Assembly (NCBI RefSeq): GCF_004803895.1
Contig: NZ_CP021978.1
Span: forward strand, 8,370,001-8,434,000
Direction of reading: 5' to 3'
DNA: 64,000 nucleotides
From: Streptomyces hawaiiensis
GTDB taxonomy: Bacteria > Actinomycetota > Actinomycetes > Streptomycetales > Streptomycetaceae
A model generated the notes under the pieces. The model did no database searches. It had not been told where the DNA came from and saw nothing but the letters and a program-made list of their open reading frames with translations. The position numbers and the translations under genes were made by a program. Below, piece after piece: positions 41,814-50,750 of the stretch (position 1 is the stretch's first letter; each line of letters opens with the position of its first letter).

Positions 41814-42278
41814 GTGGTGGTAAAGGCGATGGGCTGGGCGCACTCGTTCCGTATGTCCGAAGGAGTGCGCGCAGGGCGGGAGTGGACGCGCAGGCGTCTT
41901 GACTCCCTGCCCTGGGCCGCTGCCGAGCCGGACACGGTGGACACCATCGTGCTGGCGGTGTCCGAGCTGATCACCAATGCGCACATCCACGCGCACAGTG
42001 ACGCGCATCTGGTCCTCACATGGGACGGTGACTGCCTTCATGTCAGCGTCCACGACGAGGACCCGACGCTGCCGCGCCAGCGCGAACCGGAGCCGGGCGA
42101 GGTCTCCGGCCGCGGAGTGGCGATCGTGCGCAAGCTCGCCGATGAGTGGGGGATGAGGTGCCAGCGGCACGGCAAGACGGTGACGGCATGCTTCCGTCCC
42201 GCCGATCCGGATCCCGACCCCGGTGCCGATGTCGATGCCGAGGGCGGCATCGACCGGCAGGGCGGCAGCAGCAGTTGA
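41814..42278 (+). CDS. RsbW-like ATP-binding protein (anti-sigma factor kinase family)
   Basis: The protein has about 154 residues from GTG 41814 (GGAGGAGAGGGG upstream); ATG 41829 is an alternative. It is a single HATPase_c domain: IVLAVSELITNAHIHAHSDA (N box), VHDEDPTLPRQ, and SGRGVAIVRKLADEWGMRCQ (G box). The C-terminal tail is an Asp/Gly-rich low-complexity stretch. Streptomyces has dozens of such proteins, which bind sigma factors or anti-anti-sigma factors; the partner is unknown. The next gene follows by 46 bases. Confidence 0.88.
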   Translation: MVVKAMGWAHSFRMSEGVRAGREWTRRRLDSLPWAAAEPDTVDTIVLAVSELITNAHIHAHSDAHLVLTWDGDCLHVSVHDEDPTLPRQREPEPGEVSGRGVAIVRKLADEWGMRCQRHGKTVTACFRPADPDPDPGADVDAEGGIDRQGGSSS

Positions 42279-42324
42279 GGCCTGGTCACCGGTGAGGCCC
42301 GCTTCTGTCTGAAGGAGAAGTGTC

Positions 42325-42690
42325 GTGTACCTGGCACGAGGATCGAGTGACGACGACCCGTACGTCTGGCTCTGGGTCCTGGGCGCTGTCGCGCTGTACG
42401 CACTGATCAGCTACGGCCTGGCCTACCGCGCCCGCGCCCGGCGCGGTTCCGCACATCCGGCACATGACGCCCTGCACGACCTGAAGGACCGCGAGGATCC
42501 CCAGCCGCCCGAGAACCGCCTCGTCAGCCGCGTGATCATGCTGTGCGGAGCGGGGCTCACCGGTTTCGTCGCCTACCTGACCAGTGGCGCCGTGCGGGTC
42601 CTGACGGTCGGGCTCACCGTCGTGGTGGCGGTGACCGTCTGGGCGTACTACGACCACCGCACGCAAACGCGCGCGCCCGCCCGGCGATGA
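42325..42690 (+). CDS. Small membrane protein (121 aa)
   Basis: The protein starts at GTG 42325, with AAGGAG upstream. It has one N-terminal helix (VWLWVLGAVALYALISYGLA), a basic and acidic loop (RARARRGSAHPAHDALHDLK), and two more hydrophobic segments (VSRVIMLCGAGLTGFVAYLT, VLTVGLTVVVAVTVWAYY). I do not recognise the family. It probably shares a transcript with the RsbW-like gene. Confidence 0.7.
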   Translation: MYLARGSSDDDPYVWLWVLGAVALYALISYGLAYRARARRGSAHPAHDALHDLKDREDPQPPENRLVSRVIMLCGAGLTGFVAYLTSGAVRVLTVGLTVVVAVTVWAYYDHRTQTRAPARR

Positions 42691-42693
42691 CGC

Positions 42694-42733
42694 GGGCCCG
42701 GGCCCCTCGCACCGGTGGGAGGGGGCCCGGGGC
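42694..42733. terminator. GC-rich imperfect hairpin between convergent genes
   Basis: The short gap between the membrane protein and the PPK2 gene holds GGGCCCGGGCCCCTC facing GGGAGGGGGCCCGGGGC around GCACCGGT. The pairing has one bulge. A shared terminator is the likely role. Confidence 0.5.
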
Positions 42734-42734
42734 G

Positions 42735-43691
42735 TCAGTCGCTCTCGGGGTGCTTGCCGGGCCCGTCGGCGCCGGGGGACAACGGAGTGGGGGAGAGCGT
42801 GGTGTCCTCCTCGCCCGGCTCCAGAAGGGTGTCGGCGGCGCCGACGATGAGGGGATCGGGTGTGCCGACCGCCTGGCGGTCCTTGCTCGCGTAATCCACG
42901 CGCGACAGCAGACTGCGCATGGTCTCCAGCCGGGCGCGCCGTTTGTCGTTGCTCTTGACGACGGTCCAGGGGGCGTGGGCGGTGTCGGTGGCGCGGAACA
43001 TGTCCACCTTCGCCTCGGTGTAGTCGTCCCAGAGGTCCAGCGAGGCCAGGTCGGTGGGGGAGAGCTTCCACTGGCGCACCGGGTCGACCTGCCGGATCGC
43101 GAAGCGCGTGCGCTGCTCGGAGCGGGACACCGAGAACCAGAACTTCATCAGCAGGATGCCGTCGTCCACCAGCATCCGCTCGAAGGCCGGGCACTGGTCG
43201 AGGAACAGCTCGTACTCGTCCTTGGAGCAGTAGCCCATCACGCGTTCCACGCCGGCCCGGTTGTACCAGGAGCGGTCGAAGAAGACGATCTCCCCGGCCG
43301 TCGGCAGATGCGCGATGTACCGCTGGAAGTACCACTGGCCCACCTCGCGCTCGGTGGGCCTGTCCAGGGCGACCACACGTGCGCCGCGCGGGTTGAGCCG
43401 CTCGATGAGCCGCTGGATCGTGCCGCCCTTGCCCGCCGCGTCACGCCCCTCGCACACGACGACAACGCGTGCGCCGGTGTCCTTGACCCACCGCTGGAGC
43501 TTCAGCAGCTCTATCTGCAGGATGCGCTTGGCCCGCTCGTACTCCTTGCGGCCCACCTTGCGATCGTAGGGATGGTTCTCCTGCCAGGTCCGGATGGGGC
43601 GTCCGTCCCCGTCGAGCACGATCGGCTGCTCTCGCCGGCTGTCGTCCACGGTCAGCCCGTCCAGCAGCTTGTCGGCGTCTTCGGCGTTCAT
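42735..43691 (-). CDS. ppk2: Polyphosphate kinase 2 (PPK2 family)
   Basis: ATG 43691 gives a 318-residue protein; an in-frame GTG is one codon upstream. PPK2 signatures are VVVVCEGRDAAGKGGTIQRL (Walker A), RVVALDRPTEREVGQWYFQR, YIAHLPTAGEIVFFDRSWYN (Walker B and DRSWYN) then RAGVERVMGYC, LLMKFWFSVSRSEQRTRF, and VVKSNDKRRARLETMRSLLS. These enzymes transfer phosphate between polyphosphate and nucleotides. The C-terminus carries a short acidic, Pro-rich tail. Confidence 0.94.
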   Translation of the reverse strand: MNAEDADKLLDGLTVDDSRREQPIVLDGDGRPIRTWQENHPYDRKVGRKEYERAKRILQIELLKLQRWVKDTGARVVVVCEGRDAAGKGGTIQRLIERLNPRGARVVALDRPTEREVGQWYFQRYIAHLPTAGEIVFFDRSWYNRAGVERVMGYCSKDEYELFLDQCPAFERMLVDDGILLMKFWFSVSRSEQRTRFAIRQVDPVRQWKLSPTDLASLDLWDDYTEAKVDMFRATDTAHAPWTVVKSNDKRRARLETMRSLLSRVDYASKDRQAVGTPDPLIVGAADTLLEPGEEDTTLSPTPLSPGADGPGKHPESD

Positions 43692-44090
43692 CACGAGGCT
43701 CCCCGCTCGGCTCGTACGGTCGGTCGGAAGGTCATGCGGCCCCGGGAGCGGCGGCCCGCGCGCCGCTGCGGCTCACCGCGGTGATGACGGCGGCGACCGC
43801 GTGAGCGCCTCCCTGGGCTGCTGGACGGACACCCGGGTGCCCCGCCCGGCCCCTCCCATGTGAGGGGGATCGTGCCCCCGAACAGCGAGCACTCTGCGCC
43901 TGCGGGCCGTCTGCGCGGACTCCGCCCGCGAGGGCCGGACGCCGCCGGCCCGGGTGGCCGGAGTCGGCTGCACCGGACACGTGGACGGCGTAGCCTCCTA
44001 CCGGCTGCCGTCCGGCCCGTACCGCCTGATGAGCCGGCCGCGCTGACGCGTACCCCGTTGCGGAAGACCAGTTCTCAGCGAAAGGAATCG
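43692..44090. other. Intergenic region between divergent ppk2 and GH43 genes
   Basis: About 400 bases without a supported gene. One plus-strand frame from about 43864 to a TGA at 44044 reads smoothly (ARVAGVGCTGHVDGVASYRL, then PSGPYRLMSRPR) with coding-like third-position GC, but it has no start, no match I recognise and no ribosome binding site; it may be a gene remnant. Promoters for both flanking genes are expected here. AAAGGA precedes the GH43 start. Confidence 0.4.
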
Positions 44091-45623
44091 ATGAGGGTGT
44101 CGAGCATGCCCGGGACGAATCCCCCCGTCACCAACCCCGTGATCCCCGGCTTCCATCCGGATCCGAGCATCTGCCGGGCCGGCGAGGACTACTACCTCGC
44201 GTGCTCCAGCTTCGAGTACTTTCCCGGCGTACCGATATTCCACAGCCGGGACCTGGTGCACTGGACCCAGATCGGCAACGCGCTCGACCGGCCGGGCCAG
44301 CTGCGCCTGCCGCCCGACTCGCGCTCCTCCGGCGGCGTCTACGCCCCGACCCTGCGCCACCACGACGGCCGCTTCTGGCTGATCGTCACGAACGTGAGCG
44401 GCGACGGGAACCTGCTGTTCACGTCCACCGACCCGGCCGGCCCCTGGTCCGACCCGATCCGGCTGCCCGGCGTGCACGGCATCGACCCCGACCTCGCCTG
44501 GGACGACGACGGCACCTGCTGGTGCACCACGGCCGGCGTCGGACAGATCCGCATCGATCCCCACACGGGGGAGACGTTCGGTGAACGGCGGAGCCTGTGG
44601 TCCGGCGCCCCCGGCGCCAAGGCCCCGGAAGCACCGCACCTGTACCACATCGGGGACTACTGGTACCTGCTCATCGCCGAGGGCGGCACCGAGCGGTGCC
44701 ACGGCGTCTCGATCGCCCGCGGCCGCACACCGCAGGGCCCCTTCGAGCCCTGCCCGGCCAACCCCGTCCTGACCCACCGGGGCACCGACCACCCCATCCA
44801 GAACACCGGTCACGCCGACCTGGTGCAGGGACCCGACGGCTCGTGGTGGATGGTCCTGCTCGGCGTCCGGCCGCACGGCGGCACGCCCGGCTGGCACGTC
44901 CTCGGCCGCGAGACCTTCCTGGTGCCGGTGACCTGGTCCGACGGCTGGCCGGTCGTCGGCGAGCTCTCACCCGTCCTGGCCCGGCCCCCGTGGCCGCTGC
45001 AGGAGCCCTCGGCCCCGCCGGTGCGGGACGACTTCGACCTCGGTGAGCTCGCCCCCGGCTGGATCTCGCTCCGCTCCCGGCCCGAGGAGAACTGCACCAC
45101 GAAGGAACGAGCCGGCTGGCTCAGCCTGCGCGCTGCGGGCGCGTCGCTCGACGACCCCGACGTCACCTTCGTAGGCCGCCGCCAGCAGCATGTGTCGTGC
45201 CGCACGCGGGTGCTGGTCGACCCGGCGCAAGGACGCGGAGGTCTGGCCGTCCGCCTCGACGAACAGCACCACTACGAGATCGAGGCGACGCCGGGCGAAG
45301 TGCGGGTCCTCACCCGCGTCGGCCCGTTCCGCTCGGAGGTGGCGTCCCACCCGACAGCGGCGGACGGCCCGGTGACGCTGAGGATCGAGACGGCCGTCAC
45401 CGGGACGGTCAGCGACGCACGTCAGGGCCCGGACACCGTCTCCCTCGGCGTGGAGGACGCGCGGGGCGCCTTCACCGAACTCGCCGCGCTCGACGGCCGG
45501 TACCTGTCCACCGAGGTCGCCGGCGGCTTCACCGGCCGCGTCATCGGTATGTACGCCGCGGCGGGCACCGTTCACTTCGACTGGTTCGACTATGAGCCGT
45601 CCGGCCCCGGTGGGCCGGGCTGA
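44091..45623 (+). CDS. Glycoside hydrolase family 43 protein (beta-xylosidase/arabinofuranosidase type)
   Basis: ATG 44091 follows AAAGGAATCG. The 510-residue protein has no signal peptide and is probably cytoplasmic. GH43 catalytic residues are visible: NPVIPGFHPDPSICRAGEDY (general base Asp), VHGIDPDLAWDDDGTCWCTT (pKa-modulating Asp) and APEAPHLYHIGDYWYLL (acid Glu). Residues about 310-500 form the extra C-terminal beta-sandwich typical of GH43 beta-xylosidases (DDFDLGELAPGWISLRSRPE ... HFDWFDYEPS). It likely trims xylo- or arabino-oligosaccharides after uptake. Confidence 0.9.
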   Translation: MRVSSMPGTNPPVTNPVIPGFHPDPSICRAGEDYYLACSSFEYFPGVPIFHSRDLVHWTQIGNALDRPGQLRLPPDSRSSGGVYAPTLRHHDGRFWLIVTNVSGDGNLLFTSTDPAGPWSDPIRLPGVHGIDPDLAWDDDGTCWCTTAGVGQIRIDPHTGETFGERRSLWSGAPGAKAPEAPHLYHIGDYWYLLIAEGGTERCHGVSIARGRTPQGPFEPCPANPVLTHRGTDHPIQNTGHADLVQGPDGSWWMVLLGVRPHGGTPGWHVLGRETFLVPVTWSDGWPVVGELSPVLARPPWPLQEPSAPPVRDDFDLGELAPGWISLRSRPEENCTTKERAGWLSLRAAGASLDDPDVTFVGRRQQHVSCRTRVLVDPAQGRGGLAVRLDEQHHYEIEATPGEVRVLTRVGPFRSEVASHPTAADGPVTLRIETAVTGTVSDARQGPDTVSLGVEDARGAFTELAALDGRYLSTEVAGGFTGRVIGMYAAAGTVHFDWFDYEPSGPGGPG

Positions 45624-45656
45624 ACGAACTCCCCGGGTTGAGAGGTGGCCGGCCGC

Positions 45657-46397
45657 TCACAGCGCGGCGCCCGTCTCCTCGGCCAGGGCCCGCACGAGAC
45701 GGTCCTGGAACGCCTCGTCGTGGACGGCGCGATGCGGCTGCAACCGCCGGCCGTGGTACCAGTACCCGCCGGCGGTCAGGGCCTCCGGTGCGTCGCTCGA
45801 CGCCAGCCACTCCTGAGTCTGGTGGCCGAGTTCGAGGTCGTCCGGCGCGCCGGGCCCGCCCATCCTCGTCGGCACCCAGCCGGGGTCCACGGCGTTGCTC
45901 AGCACTCCGGGGCGCAGCCGGGCCACCACGGCCGCCAGCGTCGTCACGAAGAGCTTGCTGTCGGCGTACGACCCCGCGCTCCCGCCCCGCCAGTCGACCC
46001 CGTCGAGCGACGCCGGGCGCCCGCCGAGATGCGAGTTGCTGCTCAGGTACACCAGTCGGCGTGGCCCGCGCAGCAGAGCGGTCAGCAGATACGGAGCCAC
46101 GATGTTGACCGGCATGACCGCGGGTCCGCTCCACACCCCGGCATTGTGGATGACGGCGTCGAGCGGCTGGGACGCGTTGAGCTCGTCGGCGACCCGCCGC
46201 ACGTCGGCACGCTCGGCGAAGTCGCCCACCACGACGTGTGCCCCGCGGTCGGTCAACTCGCCCAGTACCGCCGCCCGCTCCTGATTCCGGGCGTGTACCA
46301 CCACGTCGTGCCCGGCGGCGAGCAACGCCTCCGCCGCGGCCCGCCCCAGTCCGTCCGCGGACCCGGTCACCAGGATCCGGCTGCGTGCTTCTCGCAT
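45657..46397 (-). CDS. Short-chain dehydrogenase/reductase
   Basis: The 246-residue protein starts at ATG 46397 behind AAGGAGG. SDR features are ILVTGSADGLGRAAAEALLA (TGxxxGxG cofactor loop), VVGDFAERADVRRVADELNA, VIHNAGVWSG (NAG motif), LVYLSSNSHLGGRP (catalytic Ser) and GSYADSKLFVTTLAAVVARL (YxxxK, catalytic Tyr and Lys). The C-terminal part (AVDPGWVPTRMGGPGAPDDL) is of the classical type. Substrate unknown. Confidence 0.92.
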   Translation of the reverse strand: MREARSRILVTGSADGLGRAAAEALLAAGHDVVVHARNQERAAVLGELTDRGAHVVVGDFAERADVRRVADELNASQPLDAVIHNAGVWSGPAVMPVNIVAPYLLTALLRGPRRLVYLSSNSHLGGRPASLDGVDWRGGSAGSYADSKLFVTTLAAVVARLRPGVLSNAVDPGWVPTRMGGPGAPDDLELGHQTQEWLASSDAPEALTAGGYWYHGRRLQPHRAVHDEAFQDRLVRALAEETGAAL

Positions 46398-46544
46398 GAG
46401 ACTGCCTCCTTCTGCGGGATTCGCGTCCCGCGCGAAGACACGTGCCGGATCACACGGCCGTTCAGCCCGGGTGCTCCGCCGATCCTGGCACGGCGTCTTC
46501 CGGACCCTCTCCTCCAGGGCGCTGACGTCCTGGTGCCCCCGTGC

Positions 46545-47921
46545 TCAGTGGCCGACGCGGAAGGTCGCGTCCTGCCGGTCGGTCGTCGTGGAGACCGGGT
46601 CGATGCGCAGGGCGTAGTCGGCGTGGCGTATGTAGCGGGTCGGGTTGTTGTGCGAGCGGAACGAGGACCAGGTCGCGTCCGCCAGGCCCGCCGTGCGGTG
46701 GAAGGTGGCGTCCGCGGCGAACGTCGACGTGTTGTCGTTGGCGTCGAGGCGGAGCTCGTAGTTGTAGTGCCGCAGGTAGCGGGTCGGGTAGTTGACGGAC
46801 CGGAAGGAGACCCCGGAGCTGTCGGCGAGCCCCGGGACCAGGGTCCACAGGGAGTCCTTGTACGGCTCGATGGGGTACTCGTCGATCCGGCCCAGGTAGT
46901 TGGCGTGACGGACGTAGCGGGAGGGGTGGTTGTACGACTTCAGCCGGTTCCAGGCCGGCGCGCCCCACTTCGTGAGCAGGTTGTCGTACTCGGCCGTGGT
47001 GATCGTCGCGATGCCGCAGTGCTTGGAGTTGACCGGCTGGGTGTAGGTCTTCTGGTCGAGGGCCGTCCAGGTGCCGGAGGCGAGGTTGGTGGACTGCCAG
47101 GCGTAGAAGACACCGTTGGGCGTGTAGGTGTCGCCCCACAGCCACCAGGTGCCGGACGTCAGTGACTTGACCACGGTCGGCGCCTCGGTGCCGCCGTGCG
47201 CCACACCGGTGCTGAACTCGGTGAAGCTGCCCGGGTTCAGGGTGGTGGATCTGGCGGCCACCAGCGTCTGGTTCTTCTTGAAGTAGAGGTAGTTGTAGCC
47301 GTTCACGCCGAGGGCCATGTCGCCGTCGATGACGTCGTAGCCGGGGTCGAAGAAGACCTGCGGGGCCGAGGCGGTCACGAAGTCGGTCGTGTAGTTGACC
47401 ATGATCACGTTGTGGCCGCTGGAGTTGACCGCGGAGTAGATCACCGCGTACTGCCGTCGGCCCGCGTCCCAGAACGCCTCGGGCGCCCAGCTGTGGGTGG
47501 CCATGTCGTGCAGTTTCAGCCGCCGGTAGCCGGTGAAGGTGCGCAGGTCGGCCGAGTCCCAGACGTGGATGTACTGGCTGTTGTAGTTCCAGTCGGTGCC
47601 CTTGAGGTCGGTGGCGAGCACGACGAACGTGCCGTCTTGTTTGCGCATCAGGAACGGATCGCGCAGCCCGAGCGCACCGGCGGTGGGGGTGACCAGGGGG
47701 TTGTTCTGGTTGAGCGGTGTCCAGTTGAGCCCGTCGGGGCTGACGGCGAGGTGCAGGCCGTAGTCGGTGCCGTCGCCGAGTTTGGTCGACTCGGTGAAGT
47801 AGACCATCGCGTACGCCGAGTCGGCGGCGTGCGCGGTGCCGGTGCCGAGGGTCAGGGCGAGCGGCACGGCGGCGGTCATGCCGAGGAGTCCTCGGCGGGA
47901 GAGGTGGGGGTTCGGGCTCAT
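46545..47921 (-). CDS. Secreted GH43 alpha-L-arabinofuranosidase-like enzyme with AbfB domain (CBM42)
   Basis: ATG 47921 follows GGAGAAGCAG. The 458-residue protein has a Tat signal (LSRRGLLGMTAAVPLALTLG to AHA). Residues 40-310 are a GH43-type five-bladed propeller (AYAMVYFTESTKLGDGTDYG, ALGLRDPFLMRKQDGTFVVL, THSWAPEAFWDAGRRQYAVI with the acid Glu). Residues about 315-455 form an AbfB domain with three similar lobes (YNHPSRYVRHANYLGRIDEY, VNYPTRYLRHYNYELRLDAN, HNNPTRYIRHADYALRIDPV). It resembles secreted exo-arabinofuranosidases that release arabinose from arabinan. Confidence 0.9.
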   Translation of the reverse strand: MSPNPHLSRRGLLGMTAAVPLALTLGTGTAHAADSAYAMVYFTESTKLGDGTDYGLHLAVSPDGLNWTPLNQNNPLVTPTAGALGLRDPFLMRKQDGTFVVLATDLKGTDWNYNSQYIHVWDSADLRTFTGYRRLKLHDMATHSWAPEAFWDAGRRQYAVIYSAVNSSGHNVIMVNYTTDFVTASAPQVFFDPGYDVIDGDMALGVNGYNYLYFKKNQTLVAARSTTLNPGSFTEFSTGVAHGGTEAPTVVKSLTSGTWWLWGDTYTPNGVFYAWQSTNLASGTWTALDQKTYTQPVNSKHCGIATITTAEYDNLLTKWGAPAWNRLKSYNHPSRYVRHANYLGRIDEYPIEPYKDSLWTLVPGLADSSGVSFRSVNYPTRYLRHYNYELRLDANDNTSTFAADATFHRTAGLADATWSSFRSHNNPTRYIRHADYALRIDPVSTTTDRQDATFRVGH

Positions 47922-48110
47922 CTGCTTCTCCAAGGGGGCGTGCGAGGGGAGGGCCGAACTGCCGGTGTATCGCGAGCGGTGCGGATACGGTCGTCGACCG
48001 GTCGCTGAGGTAGCCGCGCACGTCGTCGGCGTCCCGGAGGGTCAACGCGGAAAGGCATGGGCGGCTCGTCCTTTCAGCTTCGGAGGGAAGCTGTCCTTCA
48101 CCCCGTCGAT

Positions 48111-48131
48111 CGATATATCGAACGACGTTCG
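48111..48131. promoter_or_regulatory. Overlapping palindromes upstream of the AbfB enzyme
   Basis: CGATATATCG (48111-48120) and CGAACGACGTTCG (48119-48131) are perfect inverted repeats that overlap by two bases. They lie about 190 bases upstream of the enzyme start on the minus strand, in promoter territory and in a locally AT-richer patch. A regulator-binding site is likely. Confidence 0.5.
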
Positions 48132-48296
48132 TGGTGTCGGATGGGAACGTAGGGGCCGCGCAGTACCACCGTCAATACCCGTGCTCGCACCACCGCGTCC
48201 GCCGGGGTAACAGATGCGAGTCGGAGTCCCAGATCGCTGTGCTCCGGACTCGACGGCTCTCTGCGCGGCTGGTTCTCTTCGTGCCCGACCGGGCCG

Positions 48297-48695
48297 TCAC
48301 ACGCCGGGGCGGCCCTTGATCTGCATGCCGGGGCGGCGGCGGTGAACCGTCACGTACGACAGGCCGTTCTCGCCCGCGGTCACACTGCGGACGCTGCCGT
48401 GCGGCAGCCAGACGAGGCTGCCGGACTCCACCGGGTGCGGCCCGTCCGCGGAACCGAGCGTGCCGTCGCCGGCGACGACGAGCAGCAGGACGTCGAGGTC
48501 GGGTTCGGCGTGGGCGTCGATGGACCCCTGGGGCGGGATGCGGATGAGGTTGGCGTCCAGTTGCCGGCCGGGCTCGGCCAGTCGCCACAGGGCGCCGGTC
48601 GACGCCGGGTCGGTCGCGGCGAGCGAGCCGGCGTCGCCCAGGATCCGCGCAACGGGAGTGTCGGCCGTGCCGGGGAGCTCCTCCGGGTCAGTCAT
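48297..48695 (-). CDS. Cupin domain protein
   Basis: ATG 48695 gives 132 residues; in-frame starts at 48710 and 48740 are possible and none has a strong ribosome binding site. The single cupin shows LIRIPPQGSIDAHAEPDLDV (motif 1, with HxE-type metal ligands), LLLVVAGDGTLGSADGPHPV, and SLVWLPHGSVRSVTAGENGL (motif 2 with His). It has no other domain. Members bind a metal and act as small enzymes or sensors. Confidence 0.8.
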   Translation of the reverse strand: MTDPEELPGTADTPVARILGDAGSLAATDPASTGALWRLAEPGRQLDANLIRIPPQGSIDAHAEPDLDVLLLVVAGDGTLGSADGPHPVESGSLVWLPHGSVRSVTAGENGLSYVTVHRRRPGMQIKGRPGV

Positions 48696-48827
48696 GGATC
48701 GTGCCACCATCCGATACGGCCCCGCCCCGGGCCGGTTCACCTGTTCGGCAGGCGATCCGCAGTGCTCATGGCGGATGCCCAGAAAAATCTAGCACCGGCC
48801 GTCGTCCGCGCCGCGGCCGATGCCCGG

Positions 48828-49772
48828 TCACTCCTCCTCGGACGTGGTGGGGCGTGTCCGCCCGGGCTCCGGTGCCTCACCCTCCTGCGCGCGGGCGTGG
48901 AGCACGTCCCCGATGAACAGGTCGTACACCAGCACGCCGATCACACCGCCGACGAGCGGCCCGACGATCGGAATCCACCAGTAGTCGCTGAACGCCCCGG
49001 CCAGGCTGCCCGGAAACGCGAGATCCTCCCATCCCGCCATCCAGGTGAACAGGCGCGGGCCGAAGTCGCGGGCCGGGTTGATGGCGTATCCCGCGTTCGC
49101 CCCGAAGGACATGCCGATGGCCGCCACGACGAAGCCGATCACGAGCGGGCCGAGGTTCGCCTTCACGGCCGTGTTGCGCAGGTCGATGATCGCCACCACC
49201 AGCATGACCAGGAAGGCGGTACCGACGATCTGGTCGACCAGCGGACCCCAGACGCCGCCGTTGAAGTACGGCGCCGGGAACGTGGCGAAGATCGAGAACG
49301 AGGCGAGGGTGTGCCCGTTCGTCTTGGGCCCCGTCATGGCGTCGTCGAAGGCGTTGATGGCGTCGTGGTACACGGCGTAGACCAGTGCCGCCCCGGCCAG
49401 GGCGCCGAGCACCTGGGACGCCCAGTAGGGCACGACCTTGACCCAGGGGAACTTGCGGCGGACGGCGAAGGCCAGGGTGACCGCTGGGTTGATGTGGGCT
49501 CCGCTGACCCCGCCGGCCACATAGATGCCGAGGATCACGGCCATGGCCCAGCCCCAGGTGATCAGCAGCCAGTCACCGGCACCGAGGAAGAAGACGGTGG
49601 GCCCCTCGGTACGCCCCGAGCCGGGCAGCGCCGCCACCGTCATCGCCACCACGCCGCATCCGAAGGCGATGAGGACGAACGTCCCCAGGAACTCCGCCAG
49701 GCACTCGCCCGCCAGACCTGCGCGACGTCTGAGCCGTGAGGGTTTCACCAGAGGCCTGATCTCCACTGCCAT
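48828..49772 (-). CDS. MIP family channel (aquaglyceroporin/glycerol facilitator type)
   Basis: The 314-residue protein starts at ATG 49772 behind GGGAG. Six membrane segments and the two NPA half-helices are visible: GGVSGAHINPAVTLAFAVRR and GANAGYAINPARDFGPRLFT. Asp after the second NPAR is the mark of glycerol-conducting members. The N-terminus starts with a short basic segment and the C-terminus ends in an acidic cytoplasmic tail. No glycerol kinase gene is adjacent. Confidence 0.93.
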   Translation of the reverse strand: MAVEIRPLVKPSRLRRRAGLAGECLAEFLGTFVLIAFGCGVVAMTVAALPGSGRTEGPTVFFLGAGDWLLITWGWAMAVILGIYVAGGVSGAHINPAVTLAFAVRRKFPWVKVVPYWASQVLGALAGAALVYAVYHDAINAFDDAMTGPKTNGHTLASFSIFATFPAPYFNGGVWGPLVDQIVGTAFLVMLVVAIIDLRNTAVKANLGPLVIGFVVAAIGMSFGANAGYAINPARDFGPRLFTWMAGWEDLAFPGSLAGAFSDYWWIPIVGPLVGGVIGVLVYDLFIGDVLHARAQEGEAPEPGRTRPTTSEEE

Positions 49773-49964
49773 GTGATTTCTCCCAGGGTTCGCTGCGGTC
49801 CCGTCTGACGCGCGGTAGTCCCGTCGTAACCCGGCGCATGCGTCGCGGCAACCGCAAAGGCCCCTCTGACCGCTCGCTCACCATGCCTGCCAGGACGAGC
49901 CGGTACCGGTGCAGGTGGCCGACGGTCCTCAGTGATCCCGGGGCGTCTCGTCCGCCGGCTCCTT

Positions 49965-50006
49965 ATTGGTGAAAACCGGTTCCGGATTGGTGAAAACCGG
50001 TTCCGG
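49965..50006. repeat. Tandem 21-base direct repeat upstream of folE
   Basis: Two exact, adjacent copies of a 21-base unit (ATTGGTGAAAACCGGTTCCG plus G) occupy 49965-49985 and 49986-50006. Each contains the palindrome AACCGGTT. They end six bases before the folE ribosome binding site (GGAGG at 50012). An operator array is likely; the regulator is unknown. Confidence 0.75.
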
Positions 50007-50024
50007 CCATCGGAGGCAGCTGAC

Positions 50025-50687
50025 ATGACCGAACACCCGGCGCAGACCTCCGTCCGGACGGACCCGTACGACGGAGAAGCAGCGGCACCCGCACGGCCCG
50101 CCCTGCGGGTGGTCCACGAGTCCGACGGGATCGACCTGGCCGCCGCGGAAATCGCGGCAGGCCGGTTCCTCGACGCCCTCGGCATCTCCACGGCCTCGGA
50201 GAGCCTGCGCGGCACACCCGGCCGGATGGCCCGCGCGTACGCCGAACTCTTCAGCCCGCGCCCCTTCGACCTGACCACGTTCCCCAACGACGAGGGCTAC
50301 GACGAACTCGTCCTCGCCCGGCGCATCCCCGTCCGGACCGTCTGCGAGCACCATCTGCTGCCGGTGGTCGGCACCGCGCACGTCGGCTACCTGCCCGGCG
50401 CCCGCATCCTGGGCCTGTCCAAGCTGGCGCGGGTGGTCGAGCACTTCGCGTGCCGGCCCCAGGTCCAGGAACGCCTGACCAAGCAGGTCGCCGACTGGTT
50501 GCAGGCCCATCTGGAGCCCAAGGGCGTCGGCGTCGTCATCGAGGCCGAGCACTCCTGCATGACGCTGCGCGGCGTGCAGGCCACCGGCTCCGACACCCTG
50601 ACCTCCACCCTGCTCGGCCTCCTGCGCTCCGACGCCCGCTCCCGGGGCGAATTCCTCGCCCTGACGGGCGTGGCCAGCCGTCCGTAG
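50025..50687 (+). CDS. folE: GTP cyclohydrolase I (FolE, type IA)
   Basis: ATG 50025 follows GGAGG. The 220-residue protein has a 40-residue variable N-terminus and the conserved core: AGRFLDALGISTASESLRGT, PGRMARAYAELF, PVRTVCEHHLLPVVGTAHVG (zinc ligands Cys and His), YLPGARILGLSKLARVVEHF, RLTKQVADWL and VIEAEHSCMTLRGVQATGSD (second zinc Cys) then TLTSTLLG. It converts GTP to dihydroneopterin triphosphate. No other folate genes are nearby, so it may be a second copy serving another pterin need. The tandem repeats at 49965-50006 probably control it. Confidence 0.94.
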   Translation: MTEHPAQTSVRTDPYDGEAAAPARPALRVVHESDGIDLAAAEIAAGRFLDALGISTASESLRGTPGRMARAYAELFSPRPFDLTTFPNDEGYDELVLARRIPVRTVCEHHLLPVVGTAHVGYLPGARILGLSKLARVVEHFACRPQVQERLTKQVADWLQAHLEPKGVGVVIEAEHSCMTLRGVQATGSDTLTSTLLGLLRSDARSRGEFLALTGVASRP

Positions 50688-50750
50688 AACGAGGTCGCCG
50701 GGCAAGACGCGCTGCTACGGGACCTGGATCTCATGGGTGCCGGGCAGAGG

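Noticed and set aside
43864..44046. Possible short gene upstream of the GH43 enzyme
   Set aside because: No start codon with ribosome binding site, no family match; noted only as a possible remnant in the intergenic entry.
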